Shown here piece after piece: positions 42,284-51,740 of a stretch of DNA of 64,000 bases; position 1 is the first letter of the stretch, and each line of letters starts with the position of its first letter. This DNA comes from Verrucomicrobiota bacterium. Lineage in GTDB: Bacteria > Verrucomicrobiota > Verrucomicrobiia > Chthoniobacterales > UBA6821. A program made the translations under genes and the position numbers. The DNA lies in the NCBI GenBank assembly GCA_021413925.1, contig JAIOPL010000013.1, forward strand, positions 141,888-205,887, read 5' to 3'. The notes under the pieces were generated by a model. The model made no database searches, was not told where the DNA came from, and saw only the letters and a list, made by a program, of their open reading frames with translations.

Positions 42284-43642
42284 CTAAGCCCCGATAGCCG
42301 CGGTTAGCGCGGCGGCTATTTTATCCGCCCATTGATTGATCATCACCTCGTCAGCTCCCTCAATTAGTAGGCGCACTTTGGGTTCGGTTCCGGAATAACG
42401 CAGCAGGAGGCGTCCCTTTCCTGCCAATGCCGACTCAGTTTGGCTGACCAGGGAGGAAACCTCATTCAGTGAGTCGATCGGGGGCTTTTCCTTCACGCGG
42501 AGATTCCGCTGCGCCTGCGGGTATTTCTTCAGGACTCGACGGAGTTCGCTGAGGGGCTTGCCGCTCTCCGTCATGATGCGGATGATCTGAAGGGCGGCTA
42601 TCAGGCCGTCACCCGTCGTCCCGTGATCGCGGAAGATCATGTGGCCGCTCTGTTCTCCACCGACTGAAAAGTTTCCGGCTCTCATCGCCTCGACCACGTA
42701 ACGATCCCCCACTGCCGTGCGGATGACCTTCCCGCCGCCGGCGGCGATCACTTCGTCCAGGCCCAGATTGCTCATCACCGTGGCCACGAGGGTCTTGCCA
42801 GCCAGCGTTCCGCGACGGAGTGCATCGAGCCCCGTCATGGCAAGGAGTTCATCCCCGTCCAGAACTTCCCCACGCTCATCACAAAGAAGGAGACGATCGG
42901 CATCTCCGTCATGGGAGATTCCGATATGAGCCCCGGTCTCCCGCACCAGGCGACTGATCTCCTCCGGATGGGTGCTCCCGCATTCCCTGTTGATGTTCAT
43001 ACCATCGGGCTCCGCATGGAAAACAGAGAGAGTTGCCCCGAGATCCTTCAGAACCTGAGGGGTCGTCCGAAACGAGGCCCCGTTGGCGCAATCAACAGCG
43101 ATCTTCAGGCCGTGAAGGGACATTCCGGGGACGCTCGCCCTTGCCGCCGCCTCGTAATGCCTCGAGGCATCGGAAATGATTGATGTGGTTCCAAGCGCCT
43201 CGCCTAGAGAGCGTTCGTTATCAATCTCATTTGTCAGGATCAGTGCCTCAAGGCGTTCTTCCAATGCGTCATCCAGTTTGTAGCCATCACTTCCGAAAAG
43301 CTTCAGCCCATTGTCCCCCGCGGGATTATGGGAGGCGGAGATGACGATCCCTCCGGCGGCATGGAGTTCCGTGACCAAACAGGCAACGGCAGGCGTGGGG
43401 ATCACTCCCGCAAGCAGGACATCGGCACCGAGAGAGTTGAGACCTGAGATGAGAGCTGACTCGAGCATTGCGCCGGAGCGACGGGTATCGCGTCCGATCA
43501 CGAAACGGGGGCGCTCCTCATCTTTTCCCCTCATCAGGTAGCCGGCGGCTCGACCCAGTCTCAGCGCGATTTCGGGGGTGACGGGATGGCAGTTTGCAGA
43601 TCCGCGGATGCCATCCGTTCCAAAAAGCTTTCTGACTGCCAT
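42284..43642 (-). CDS. glmM: Phosphoglucosamine mutase
   Basis: Interconverts glucosamine 6- and 1-phosphate for UDP-GlcNAc. 452 residues: RKLFGTDGIRG start, phosphoserine in ISASHNPAGDNG (Ser104), Mg loop SHDGDADRLLLCD, and C-terminal LRYSGTEPKVRLLIEG. It ends the folP-cdaA-mini-cdaR-glmM order; in many bacteria cdaA-cdaR-glmM forms a c-di-AMP control unit, and CdaA and GlmM can interact. Confidence 0.95.
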   Translation of the reverse strand: MAVRKLFGTDGIRGSANCHPVTPEIALRLGRAAGYLMRGKDEERPRFVIGRDTRRSGAMLESALISGLNSLGADVLLAGVIPTPAVACLVTELHAAGGIVISASHNPAGDNGLKLFGSDGYKLDDALEERLEALILTNEIDNERSLGEALGTTSIISDASRHYEAAARASVPGMSLHGLKIAVDCANGASFRTTPQVLKDLGATLSVFHAEPDGMNINRECGSTHPEEISRLVRETGAHIGISHDGDADRLLLCDERGEVLDGDELLAMTGLDALRRGTLAGKTLVATVMSNLGLDEVIAAGGGKVIRTAVGDRYVVEAMRAGNFSVGGEQSGHMIFRDHGTTGDGLIAALQIIRIMTESGKPLSELRRVLKKYPQAQRNLRVKEKPPIDSLNEVSSLVSQTESALAGKGRLLLRYSGTEPKVRLLIEGADEVMINQWADKIAAALTAAIGA

Positions 43643-43654
43643 GAGAAAGGAACG

Positions 43655-43861
43655 TTATTTTTTCGAGTTGTGGGCCTTGTGCTGTGCGTGAGACAGCGCA
43701 GCCTTCTCCTCAGAGCTCTGAGAGTTCTGAGAGTTCGCCGCGTTGCGCGACTTGTGTTCCGGGAGAGGGCCGAGGTTTTGATGAATGAGATACCAGAGCG
43801 CCCCCCCCAGAAGCAGGCAGACCAGTTTCTCCTTCCAGTTGTGCAGCAGGATCGTTCGCAT
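43655..43861 (-). CDS. Miniature CdaR-like membrane protein
   Basis: 68 residues. One N-terminal transmembrane helix (NWKEKLVCLLLGGALWYLI) of the type that begins CdaR/YbbR proteins, then a polar Ser/Asn/Lys tail with no YbbR domain. It occupies exactly the cdaR position between cdaA and glmM (12 bases before glmM). It overlaps the 3' end of the cdaA frame by 152 bases in another frame. Confidence 0.6.
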   Translation of the reverse strand: MRTILLHNWKEKLVCLLLGGALWYLIHQNLGPLPEHKSRNAANSQNSQSSEEKAALSHAQHKAHNSKK

Positions 43862-44636
43862 GATTTTCTTCGCGGATCAGAAGCTGTGACAGGCGCTTCC
43901 GGAACCGCTCGACGTTCAGGTTGCGCTCGATGGACCCCGAGTGACAAATCGAAACTTGGCCGCTCTCTTCGGAAACCACCAGGGCTATGGTGTCGCTCTC
44001 TTCGGAAAGCCCAAGTCCCGCACGATGCCGTAGTCCGATCGTTCGGTCGAGATCGTCGCGCTGGGTGAGGGGAAAGATGCAGCCCGCCGCCACGATCCGG
44101 TCACCGCTCAGGATCACTCCACCGTCATGGAGGACCGTCTTGGGTTGAAAAATCGTCAGCAGCAGTTCCTTGGAAAATTCGGCATCGATCTCGACTCCGC
44201 TCTCGGCAACGGACTTCAGGCTCAGATCACGCTCGAGCGCGATCAACGCCCCGAATCCCTTGCTTGAGAGATCAAAGACCGTATCCGTGATCTCCTCGAT
44301 GGCTTCCCGGCGCTGAAGAGCCGTGGAGAAAAAGCGGTGACTACCCAGCTCGTTCAAGGCACGGCGTAGTTCCGGCTGGAAGAGAACTACCAAAGCGATC
44401 GCCATGAAGACCGAGAAGCTTCGGAGAAGCCATCCCAGCACGGCGAGATCCAGTACTTGGGAGATGAAGGTGAGTGTGAGAAAAACCAGTGCAAGCCCGA
44501 TCAGGATCCGTGCCCCATGTGTGCCCCGCAGATAGAGATAAATATAATAGAGGATCGTCGAGAGGATCAGTATCTCGAGTCCGGAGGTCCAATACGCCGC
44601 GATCAGCGAAAGAATCCTGTGAAAGAAATCAGTCAT
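43710..44636 (-). CDS. cdaA: Diadenylate cyclase CdaA (c-di-AMP synthase)
   Basis: Makes c-di-AMP from two ATP. 308 residues: three N-terminal membrane helices (about 1-75), then the DAC domain with DGA region (TVLHDGGVILSGDRI) and RHR motif (IGLRHRAGLGLSEESD). After about residue 255 the tail is low-complexity (up to QRGELSELSEL) and is encoded within the mini-CdaR gene. It starts 4 bases after folP. Confidence 0.9.
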   Translation of the reverse strand: MTDFFHRILSLIAAYWTSGLEILILSTILYYIYLYLRGTHGARILIGLALVFLTLTFISQVLDLAVLGWLLRSFSVFMAIALVVLFQPELRRALNELGSHRFFSTALQRREAIEEITDTVFDLSSKGFGALIALERDLSLKSVAESGVEIDAEFSKELLLTIFQPKTVLHDGGVILSGDRIVAAGCIFPLTQRDDLDRTIGLRHRAGLGLSEESDTIALVVSEESGQVSICHSGSIERNLNVERFRKRLSQLLIREENHANDPAAQLEGETGLPASGGGALVSHSSKPRPSPGTQVAQRGELSELSEL

Positions 44637-44640
44637 GACA

Positions 44641-45495
44641 TCAGCGGTTCCCTACCAGGGCCTCCGCCATGCGGAGGGCCTCAAGATGGGGTTGGACTTC
44701 ATGGACACGGAAGAGCCTGGCGCCCAGTGAGCGGGCAATCGCAGTCAAAGCCAGACCAGATGAAAGACGATTGCCTGTTGTGATCCCATCCTCTCCGCCG
44801 GAGACTTTTCCAAGAAACGACTTTCTGGAATGTCCGAGTAAGATGGGAGAGCCTATTTCCATGAACCGGGGGATGCCGCGGATCAACGCCAGGTTATGCT
44901 CCACGGTTTTTCCGAAACCAAGGCCGGGATCGAGAATGATGGAGGCGGAATCCACGCCATAGCTTAGGGCCGCCTCACGGCGCCCTGAAAGATATTTTGC
45001 CACATAGTTCACCACATCGTCCTGCGGATAGGAGGGATCGGCCTGCATGGTTTCAGGGGTTCCCTGCATGTGCATGAGAATCAGTCCGGCGCGGTTCTCG
45101 GCAACCACCTTTCCCATCCTCGGATCACCTGAGAGGGCCGTCACATCATTGATGATATCGGCCCCTTCGCCCAGACAGGCCTCGGCCACAGTGGGCTTGG
45201 AGGTATCTACGGAAATAGGGGCATTGGTCCGAGCCCTCAGCGACTTGATCACAGGCAAAACTCGCCGCAGTTCCTCCTCCGCGGAAACAGGAAGTGCTCC
45301 CGGTCGGGTCGATTCGCCACCGACATCGAGTAGTAAGGCTCCTTCCTCAAGAAGCTTCAGCCCATGCTCACAGGCCGCCAACGGATCCAGAAACGCCCCG
45401 CCATCAGAAAAGGAATCGGGTGTTACGTTGACGATGCCCATGATCGCCCCTCGCAAGGAGAGATCAAACCCGTGATTGCGGAACTTCCAGAGCAT
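44641..45495 (-). CDS. folP: Dihydropteroate synthase
   Basis: Joins p-aminobenzoate to the pterin diphosphate in folate synthesis. 284 residues with MGIVNVTPDSFSDGG, DVGGESTRPGA, ISVDTSKP, DPGLGFGKTVEHN and LLGHSRKSFLG, all canonical. First of four tightly packed minus-strand genes ending with glmM; folP next to cdaA/glmM is a common bacterial order. Confidence 0.95.
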   Translation of the reverse strand: MLWKFRNHGFDLSLRGAIMGIVNVTPDSFSDGGAFLDPLAACEHGLKLLEEGALLLDVGGESTRPGALPVSAEEELRRVLPVIKSLRARTNAPISVDTSKPTVAEACLGEGADIINDVTALSGDPRMGKVVAENRAGLILMHMQGTPETMQADPSYPQDDVVNYVAKYLSGRREAALSYGVDSASIILDPGLGFGKTVEHNLALIRGIPRFMEIGSPILLGHSRKSFLGKVSGGEDGITTGNRLSSGLALTAIARSLGARLFRVHEVQPHLEALRMAEALVGNR

Positions 45496-45508
45496 GCTTG
45501 GGAGGTTG

Positions 45509-45604
45509 TTTAGGCTGAAGGCTGTGAGACTATTAGGGAAGAATCGTACAATCGGGAGCCGATCCTTCAGGTTAGAAACTAAAGGCCTTCAGCCTTCAGT
45601 CTAT
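45509..45604. repeat. Inverted pair of GCTGAAGGCTG repeats between folP and hisD
   Basis: A forward copy (TTTAGGCTGAAGGCTGTGAG..., 45509-45537) and an inverted copy (AGGCCTTCAGCCTTCAGTCT, within 45581-45604) face each other about 45 bases apart. The right copy overlaps the hisD stop region. A hairpin could form in the transcript. Confidence 0.6.
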
Positions 45605-46905
45605 TTACCTAGGGAAGCGCGCTTCCCTAATCGAAGGCTGACCGAACGCCCGTGGGCATCGAGCCCCTCGATTTCGCAGAAGGTCTCGATAATCGGAAGA
45701 GACTTTTTGAGCGACGCGGCATCGTACCGGACGATGCTGGTGCGACGCTGGAACTGCTCAGCTGTGAGGCCGGCAAAGGCCTTGCCGGCACCCCCAGTAG
45801 GAAGTTCGTGGCTCGGTCCCGCAAGGAAGTCCCCTGCGGCCACGGGGGAGATGTCGCCAAGGAAGATGGCTCCGGCGGAGTTCAGTTTGGTTGCCAGCAA
45901 CTCCGGCTTGCGCACAGCCAGAGAGACATGCTCCGCGGAGAATCCGTTGGCTATCTCCACCGCCTGACTCATGTCACGGACGTGGACAAGCACCGCATTG
46001 GCCATGGCCTTCGCGAGATGTTCGGGACGACTGGAGAGCCGGGACTGGCTTGCGATCTCCTTCTGCACGGAGGAGATGAGCTTGGTGGAATCACTCAACA
46101 GCACGACGACACTTCCGGCGCCATGTTCGGACTGGGCCAGCAGATCGGCGGCCACCCAGCCGGGGTTAGCTTTCGCGTCAGCAATCACAAGGACCTCGCT
46201 GGGTCCCGGGAGCAGGTCGATGCCTACTCGCCCGAAAACCTGCCGCTTCGCCTCCACGACATACGCATTGCCCGGCCCGAAGATCTTGGTAACGGGACGG
46301 ATGCTCTTCGTGCCATAGGCCAGGGCCGCAATCGCCTGAGCTCCGCCCACGCGGTAGATTTCCGTAGCACCGCAGAGATCAAGTGCCGCGAGTAGGGCGG
46401 GAGCTACAGTTCCATCGGGCGCGGCGGGGGTGACAGCCACGATTTCGGGAACGCCGGCCGCCTTTGCGAAGCCGCAGGTCATGATCGCGCTTGAGACAAG
46501 CGCGGCCGTGCCCCCGGGAATGTAGAGTCCCACCCGGGGAAGCGGATCGAAGCGTTCCCCCACAAGCGCCCCCTGGGCATTCTTCATCGACCAGTTCTTG
46601 CGTAGGCTTTTCTTGGCAAAGGCGGTGACATTCGTAACCGATGCAGCCAACGCTTTTTTGACCTGTGGTGACAGGGACGCTCTCGCCTTTTTGATCTCCT
46701 CCGGAGAGACTCGGATCTTGGTGGCCGTGATTTTCGGTCCCCCGAATTTCAGGGTGTAGGCGAGAAGGGCAACGTCCCCCTTCTTCCGGATATCGGCAAT
46801 GATTTCTGCGACCGTCTCGCGAACCTCGGCTCGTGGTTCGGCCTGGCGGTTCAACTCTGCAAGGGAGCGGTTAAAGCCGCGGTCTTTATAGGAAATCAAG
46901 CGCAT
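45601..46905 (-). CDS. hisD: Histidinol dehydrogenase
   Basis: Last two oxidations of histidine synthesis, NAD and zinc dependent. 434 residues with YIPGGTAALVSSAIM, GGAQAIAALAYGT, KIFGPGNAYVVEAKR, DLLPGPSEVLVIAD and LLAQSEHGAGS, and C-terminal GPSHELPTGG. All family blocks are present. No other his gene is nearby. Confidence 0.95.
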   Translation of the reverse strand: MRLISYKDRGFNRSLAELNRQAEPRAEVRETVAEIIADIRKKGDVALLAYTLKFGGPKITATKIRVSPEEIKKARASLSPQVKKALAASVTNVTAFAKKSLRKNWSMKNAQGALVGERFDPLPRVGLYIPGGTAALVSSAIMTCGFAKAAGVPEIVAVTPAAPDGTVAPALLAALDLCGATEIYRVGGAQAIAALAYGTKSIRPVTKIFGPGNAYVVEAKRQVFGRVGIDLLPGPSEVLVIADAKANPGWVAADLLAQSEHGAGSVVVLLSDSTKLISSVQKEIASQSRLSSRPEHLAKAMANAVLVHVRDMSQAVEIANGFSAEHVSLAVRKPELLATKLNSAGAIFLGDISPVAAGDFLAGPSHELPTGGAGKAFAGLTAEQFQRRTSIVRYDAASLKKSLPIIETFCEIEGLDAHGRSVSLRLGKRASLGK

Positions 46906-46969
46906 CCCGGCATCCTAACGCGAGATCCCCTCGGGGTCAAAACCCGTGCGAAATACTCGCTTGGCATTC

Positions 46970-48193
46970 TTATTTCCAGATCGGTCGGCCGATCCAGAAG
47001 GGATTGTTCACACCCTCCCGGTAAGCCCGCAGGGAGGCGCGGGAGGAATTCACCCGCAGATTACTGTAGGAGCCGTCACTGTTCTGCCAGCGCTCGTGCC
47101 AGAAAATCGCGGCCTTGAGCCTTGGGTATTTAGCGGCATTTCCCATTTCACGAAAGGCTTCCGCGACCCATGCTCCCTTGTCCTCACGGGGCTGATGGGA
47201 TTCAGCGACGCCCCACTCGGTCAGCATGATCGGCTTGTCGGGATCCAGGGCGCACATCTCCGCATAGGGCCACTCGAGCAAACTGGCAAAGCCGCACCAC
47301 GTATTATCCTCCAGATTGCTGGTCTGCTTGCCGTAGACGCTGAGCCCGAGCCAGTCGACATACTTCGACCCGGGATAGTAGGCGGCCGGTTGGTTCCACG
47401 ATATGTAACCGGGAGGGTCGGAGTAGTTGTTGGGCTGGAAGACCCAGAGGACATTGGTCGCACCTCGGGCACGCACGCGGTCGACGACATGTCGCCAAGC
47501 TTTCTTGAAGGTCTCCGGGCCTTCCCAGGTGGCGGGGTTCTTGATGTCTCCCTTGCCGAACCAACTGTTCTCGGGTCCGTCATCCGTTCCCGTGAGCTTG
47601 GCAAGCGCTCCAGTGACAGTAGTGGCAGTAGTGGCGCCAGGGGATGAAGATGAGCCCGGTTTTTTCGGGGGTGCCGGATCTCGGGGACCCTTGCCATAGA
47701 ACCATCCCGACCAGGGAAACCAGGTGCCGTTCATCTCGCAGGCAAAGGAGACAAAGAACTGGCAAGGCACTTTGGCCGCCTCGTCGGCCCAGCGGTCGAT
47801 ATAGGTATCCCATTTCCCTGCAATAATCTCAGTGAGGGCGAATTTATCAGGCCCATGTTTTTCATCATACGGAGCATCCCAAGGAGACCAGAAGAGGAGA
47901 GGCACGGCTCCGTAGGAGCGGACACGCTGCACCTGGTCGGAGGGAAATGTTCCTCTTCCCCAGAAGGAACCAAGGGCAACAAGTGCCATCGGTTTGCCTG
48001 TGAGTTGCTGGAAGTTCTCGAGTGCCTCATAGGTGACTTGATCCTCCCCGTCTCCGAAATCGCAGTAGGCCCCTGTGTAGGCACCCTGCTCGGGAATCTG
48101 AAGCTGCTGGTAGGGCGTGGCGGCGCTCAGATCTGAAGTCGCCGCGCCTAACAGTAATACTGAAAGAGGGATTTTGATGGAGCTATACTTCAT
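46970..48193 (-). CDS. GH26-like secreted glycoside hydrolase
   Basis: 407 residues with a signal peptide (MKYSSIKIPLSVLLLGAATS). The fold pattern matches glycoside hydrolase family 26: acid/base glutamate in CEMNGTWFPW (usually HEMNG) and nucleophile in IMLTEWG; VLWVFQPN lies between. A Pro/Ser/Thr/Ala-rich insertion (about 175-200) interrupts the barrel. Substrate may be a beta-1,3/1,4-linked polysaccharide. Its start overlaps the stop of the synthase gene upstream by 4 bases, so it may process the polymer that enzyme makes. Confidence 0.78.
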   Translation of the reverse strand: MKYSSIKIPLSVLLLGAATSDLSAATPYQQLQIPEQGAYTGAYCDFGDGEDQVTYEALENFQQLTGKPMALVALGSFWGRGTFPSDQVQRVRSYGAVPLLFWSPWDAPYDEKHGPDKFALTEIIAGKWDTYIDRWADEAAKVPCQFFVSFACEMNGTWFPWSGWFYGKGPRDPAPPKKPGSSSSPGATTATTVTGALAKLTGTDDGPENSWFGKGDIKNPATWEGPETFKKAWRHVVDRVRARGATNVLWVFQPNNYSDPPGYISWNQPAAYYPGSKYVDWLGLSVYGKQTSNLEDNTWCGFASLLEWPYAEMCALDPDKPIMLTEWGVAESHQPREDKGAWVAEAFREMGNAAKYPRLKAAIFWHERWQNSDGSYSNLRVNSSRASLRAYREGVNNPFWIGRPIWK

Positions 48194-51100
48194 GCGTCGG
48201 GTGAAACGTGCGGGGCGGTCTTGGCGGGGATCGCAGGGGACAATGGCGCCCTTTGTTCCTTCTGGAAGATTGCGGCGGCTGTGCGGTCGAGCTTAGACCA
48301 GCGCACCCAGCTTCCGCCGAGAGCCTTGAGAATGCATTTCCAGACGACATAGCCGAGTAGGGGTCTGTAAAGAAGCCTCATCGGAGCACTCCGCCATGCT
48401 ATCCGCAGTGGCCGTCCGGCCATCGAGAGCGCGATAACGCCAAGAAAAACATCAAGGAGCAGCGAGGCGACAAAATAGGGCCAGATCGCAACGCCCCGGC
48501 CAAGCCAGAGCGACCAGAGCACGATCAGGTCGAGCACAGGAGTCAACGCCACCACGCCCATCTGAAAGACCCAGACCGAGGGAAGCGCGAACCACCCGAG
48601 CCAGCCGGAACCGGGATTGAATGTCAGGTCGCCGTGCTTCCAGAGACACTGAAGCGTTCCGAAGGCCCAGCGGAAGCGCTGCGAAACAAGCGCCTTGATG
48701 CTCTCGGGTGCTTCGGTATCGGCAAAGGCCTTCGAGGCAAAAACAACCTTCCATCCCAAGCGATGGAGCTGAAGGGTGAGGTCGGTGTCCTCGGCCAGCG
48801 TGTTGTTGGTGATGGGGCCCGCTTCCATGAGTGCCTTGCGGCGGAAGGCGCTGAGTGCTCCCGGTGCCACGGTGATACAGCCGAGGAAATCTTGGGCACG
48901 TCGGTCGATCTCGAAGGCGGCCGTATACTCCAGATCCTGAAAACTACCCAGCCAGTGCTTTGTGTTGCCGACACGGATATAGCCGGAAACCCCGCCCACT
49001 TGCGGATCGGAGAGACAGGTCACCAGCTGGCGGATACCGTCGGGTGCGACCATGGTGTCCGCATCAATCATGACGATAGTCTCATGACTTGCGAGGCCTA
49101 GGGCGCGCTCGAGAGCGGAGGCTTTGCCACCATTCTGTTGGCTTATCAACCGGACGCGGGGTTCAGTTGCCGCGATAGCTGCGACTACTTCCGCCGTGCG
49201 ATCCTTCGACCCATCATCCACCACGATGATCTCGATCGGCGCGGGATAATCGGAGTCCAGCAGATGACGGATGGTGGAGGCGATCACCCGTTCCTCGTTG
49301 TAGGCGGCCAGTAGGATGCTGACCGGCGGATAAGAAGCTGGTAAAGGCTGTGGATGCAATCTCTCGTGCTTTCGCTGACGCCGGGCGCAGAGGCAGTAGA
49401 AGAAAACACGGAGCAGTGAGAGCAGTGTGACGATGACAAGGAGGGTCCAGGCGGTATTCTCCAGGAAACGCAGGAACGAGAAGGCCCCATAGACATAACG
49501 GGTTGAGAGGGGCTGGTTCTCCTCGCGGAGCGGAGGCATGACAGTGTCGCGGGAAAGGTTGATGATATCCCCGAGCGGCACGATCAGATCACCTCGGCTT
49601 CGCAGCCAGTCGATGATCTTCGGAAGGGCCTCCACCGTCTGGGAGCGATCCCCTCCGCCATCATGCATCAGGATAACCGACCCCGTGGCGCGCTGGTTCT
49701 TAACCCGATCTAAGATTGCCTGGGCCCCCGGCCTCTCCCAGTCATCGGGATCGATCGATTCGGCAACAGTGAGGTACCCGAGATCCCGAACCACCCTGAG
49801 AGATCGGACCTCACCGGGCTGGATGGGGGTTCCGTCAATACCGAAGGGCGGGCGAAAGTACGCCGTGGACCGGCCGGTCACCGCCTCGATCAGACGGGTC
49901 GTGGCGTTGAGTTCCAGCTCGATCTGCTTGTCGCTCTCCTCGGCGATATTCTGGTGGGTGTAGGTATGGTTGCCAATCTCATGTCCGTCACGCACGATCC
50001 GCTCCAGCAGATCCGGATAATGCTGTGCCTGCGTCCCGAGGACAAAGAACGCGGCGGGTGCGTTCTTCTCCTTCAGAATCTCCAGGATCTTGGGAGTCCA
50101 TTTCGGGTCAGGACCGTCATCGAAGGTCAGCGCCACCTTATGCGGTCCGGGATCACCCTGACGCATGATACTCTCGGGCATTGGGAGTTTGGTGTATTGC
50201 TCCACCACTTCGTTGTCGGGGTGGATCTCCAGATGCCGCTCTCCCGCATGGGGATCCCCGCCGCCGGAGATAAAGTCTCCCGTGCCGCTGGAGGCGATGA
50301 GTTCGTCGAGGTTCAGCTGAGAGAGCTTGGCAATGGATGGGAGATCCGGCGACTTCTCGGGATTCATCCTCAAGACATCCCAGACAGCTGGATCTTCCTG
50401 CCCGAGCCGGTAGAGGCCTATGCCTCCGGGATGGAACGGGGCGATCAGGCGGCGCTGGTTGAAGAGAGTGACGGCATCCAGGAACCAGAGCTCGTGCTCC
50501 TCGTTCTGATCGGGGCCCGAGAGGTAGTTGAAATTCGGCGAGCTATCCTCGCAATCGATACCATTCACCGGATCGATTCCTGCAAGCGAGGCCCGAGCCA
50601 TGGCATCGGTGAAGCCGACCTGCTCGACGGTGAGGTTGTCCTTCCTCCAGTCGTTGGCATAAGTGCCGAGACCGATTATCCACTGGGAAGGCTCCCCATA
50701 GACCATCATTGTTTTCAGCCAACCTTGAAACCATTCGCTGCTGGCTAGAGGGCCCGGGTCATCGGGTTCCGAGTTCTCGTCGTAGAGCGTAGCGACCAAC
50801 CTGTCGACGGACTCGGCGATGGCATCCAGATCAAAGGAATCGAAATCAGCTCCCGTAGGAGCGGCAAACCAGAGCTCTTTCCCCTCGGCGTGCAGACGAT
50901 CGGCCATCTCCTTGATCAGCCGCGAATACTCATCCTTGTAGGTCGGATCGAGCTGGCTCAATTCCAGAATCAGTCCCGTCGAACCCGGCGGCAGACGGCT
51001 CACCAGCTTGTCCAGGAAGGCTCTCCTCTCCGCCTGCGATTCATGGGCCAGCTCATCCACAGCCTCGGGCTGCCATGTATCCCCATCCAGGTTGCGGAGA

Positions 51101-51594
51101 ATCGGTAGGAATCCGAGGCCCTTCCTCACGCAGAGGAGCCGGGCCTTGTCGCTCGCATCCTCCTTGAGCGTTCCCTCCACGCCGGTGAGAGTAAACCAAT
51201 CGGCTGCCACATGGGTCAACTGGTCGGCATGACGCTCCAGGGAGAGGAGTGAGGCTGGATCCCAGGGTGAGACATAGCCGAGCACGATGCCTGTATTCTT
51301 GGGAACGCTGGGAAAGGTGGATTGGCCGCGATCTTTCTGGCCGAGTTGAATGCGGCGCCAGTCATCCTTGGCATTCAGGAGAGGAATCTTGGCCGGGGGA
51401 AGTGCTTTGAACCGGGCGTGGAACTCCCGCACCACCGAGGGAAGCTGTAGCTGCGGTCCAATCAGCAGGCTCCAGATGAAATAACCGGTGGCGCTGATAA
51501 GGAAGAGCCCACCCACAACAGCCGTGAGCTGAAGCACCCGACGCCTGATCCCACGGGAATCGGCAAAGACGCTCTGTTCCTGATCAGAGGCCAC
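48190..51594 (-). CDS. Three-part polysaccharide synthase: GH18-like, NodB deacetylase, GT2
   Basis: 1134 residues. A helix at about 20-43 precedes a GH18-like domain (about 95-430; the DxxDxDxE centre is replaced by LILELSQLD, probably inactive). Next is a NodB polysaccharide deacetylase (about 480-690) with TFDDGP, HTYTH and RPPFG. After a membrane helix (about 710-735) comes a processive GT2 domain (about 750-1000) with VDDGSKDR, DAD, EDTDL and QRFRWA (QxxRW), then membrane helices. The layout implies synthesis and partial deacetylation of a beta-linked amino-sugar polymer at the inner membrane, with both extracytoplasmic domains fused in. Confidence 0.88.
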   Translation of the reverse strand: MASDQEQSVFADSRGIRRRVLQLTAVVGGLFLISATGYFIWSLLIGPQLQLPSVVREFHARFKALPPAKIPLLNAKDDWRRIQLGQKDRGQSTFPSVPKNTGIVLGYVSPWDPASLLSLERHADQLTHVAADWFTLTGVEGTLKEDASDKARLLCVRKGLGFLPILRNLDGDTWQPEAVDELAHESQAERRAFLDKLVSRLPPGSTGLILELSQLDPTYKDEYSRLIKEMADRLHAEGKELWFAAPTGADFDSFDLDAIAESVDRLVATLYDENSEPDDPGPLASSEWFQGWLKTMMVYGEPSQWIIGLGTYANDWRKDNLTVEQVGFTDAMARASLAGIDPVNGIDCEDSSPNFNYLSGPDQNEEHELWFLDAVTLFNQRRLIAPFHPGGIGLYRLGQEDPAVWDVLRMNPEKSPDLPSIAKLSQLNLDELIASSGTGDFISGGGDPHAGERHLEIHPDNEVVEQYTKLPMPESIMRQGDPGPHKVALTFDDGPDPKWTPKILEILKEKNAPAAFFVLGTQAQHYPDLLERIVRDGHEIGNHTYTHQNIAEESDKQIELELNATTRLIEAVTGRSTAYFRPPFGIDGTPIQPGEVRSLRVVRDLGYLTVAESIDPDDWERPGAQAILDRVKNQRATGSVILMHDGGGDRSQTVEALPKIIDWLRSRGDLIVPLGDIINLSRDTVMPPLREENQPLSTRYVYGAFSFLRFLENTAWTLLVIVTLLSLLRVFFYCLCARRQRKHERLHPQPLPASYPPVSILLAAYNEERVIASTIRHLLDSDYPAPIEIIVVDDGSKDRTAEVVAAIAATEPRVRLISQQNGGKASALERALGLASHETIVMIDADTMVAPDGIRQLVTCLSDPQVGGVSGYIRVGNTKHWLGSFQDLEYTAAFEIDRRAQDFLGCITVAPGALSAFRRKALMEAGPITNNTLAEDTDLTLQLHRLGWKVVFASKAFADTEAPESIKALVSQRFRWAFGTLQCLWKHGDLTFNPGSGWLGWFALPSVWVFQMGVVALTPVLDLIVLWSLWLGRGVAIWPYFVASLLLDVFLGVIALSMAGRPLRIAWRSAPMRLLYRPLLGYVVWKCILKALGGSWVRWSKLDRTAAAIFQKEQRAPLSPAIPAKTAPHVSPDA

Positions 51595-51740
51595 AAGTGA
51601 AATTGGTCATAGCCAGAGATTTCGGCATCGATCACCGATACCATCTGCTCAGATCACGGTATAGAGGAATGATCTGGAAAAAACGACGGCGCATCGCCAC
51701 AATACTTATGCGCCCCTCCCTGTCACAGCTTTTGAAAAAG

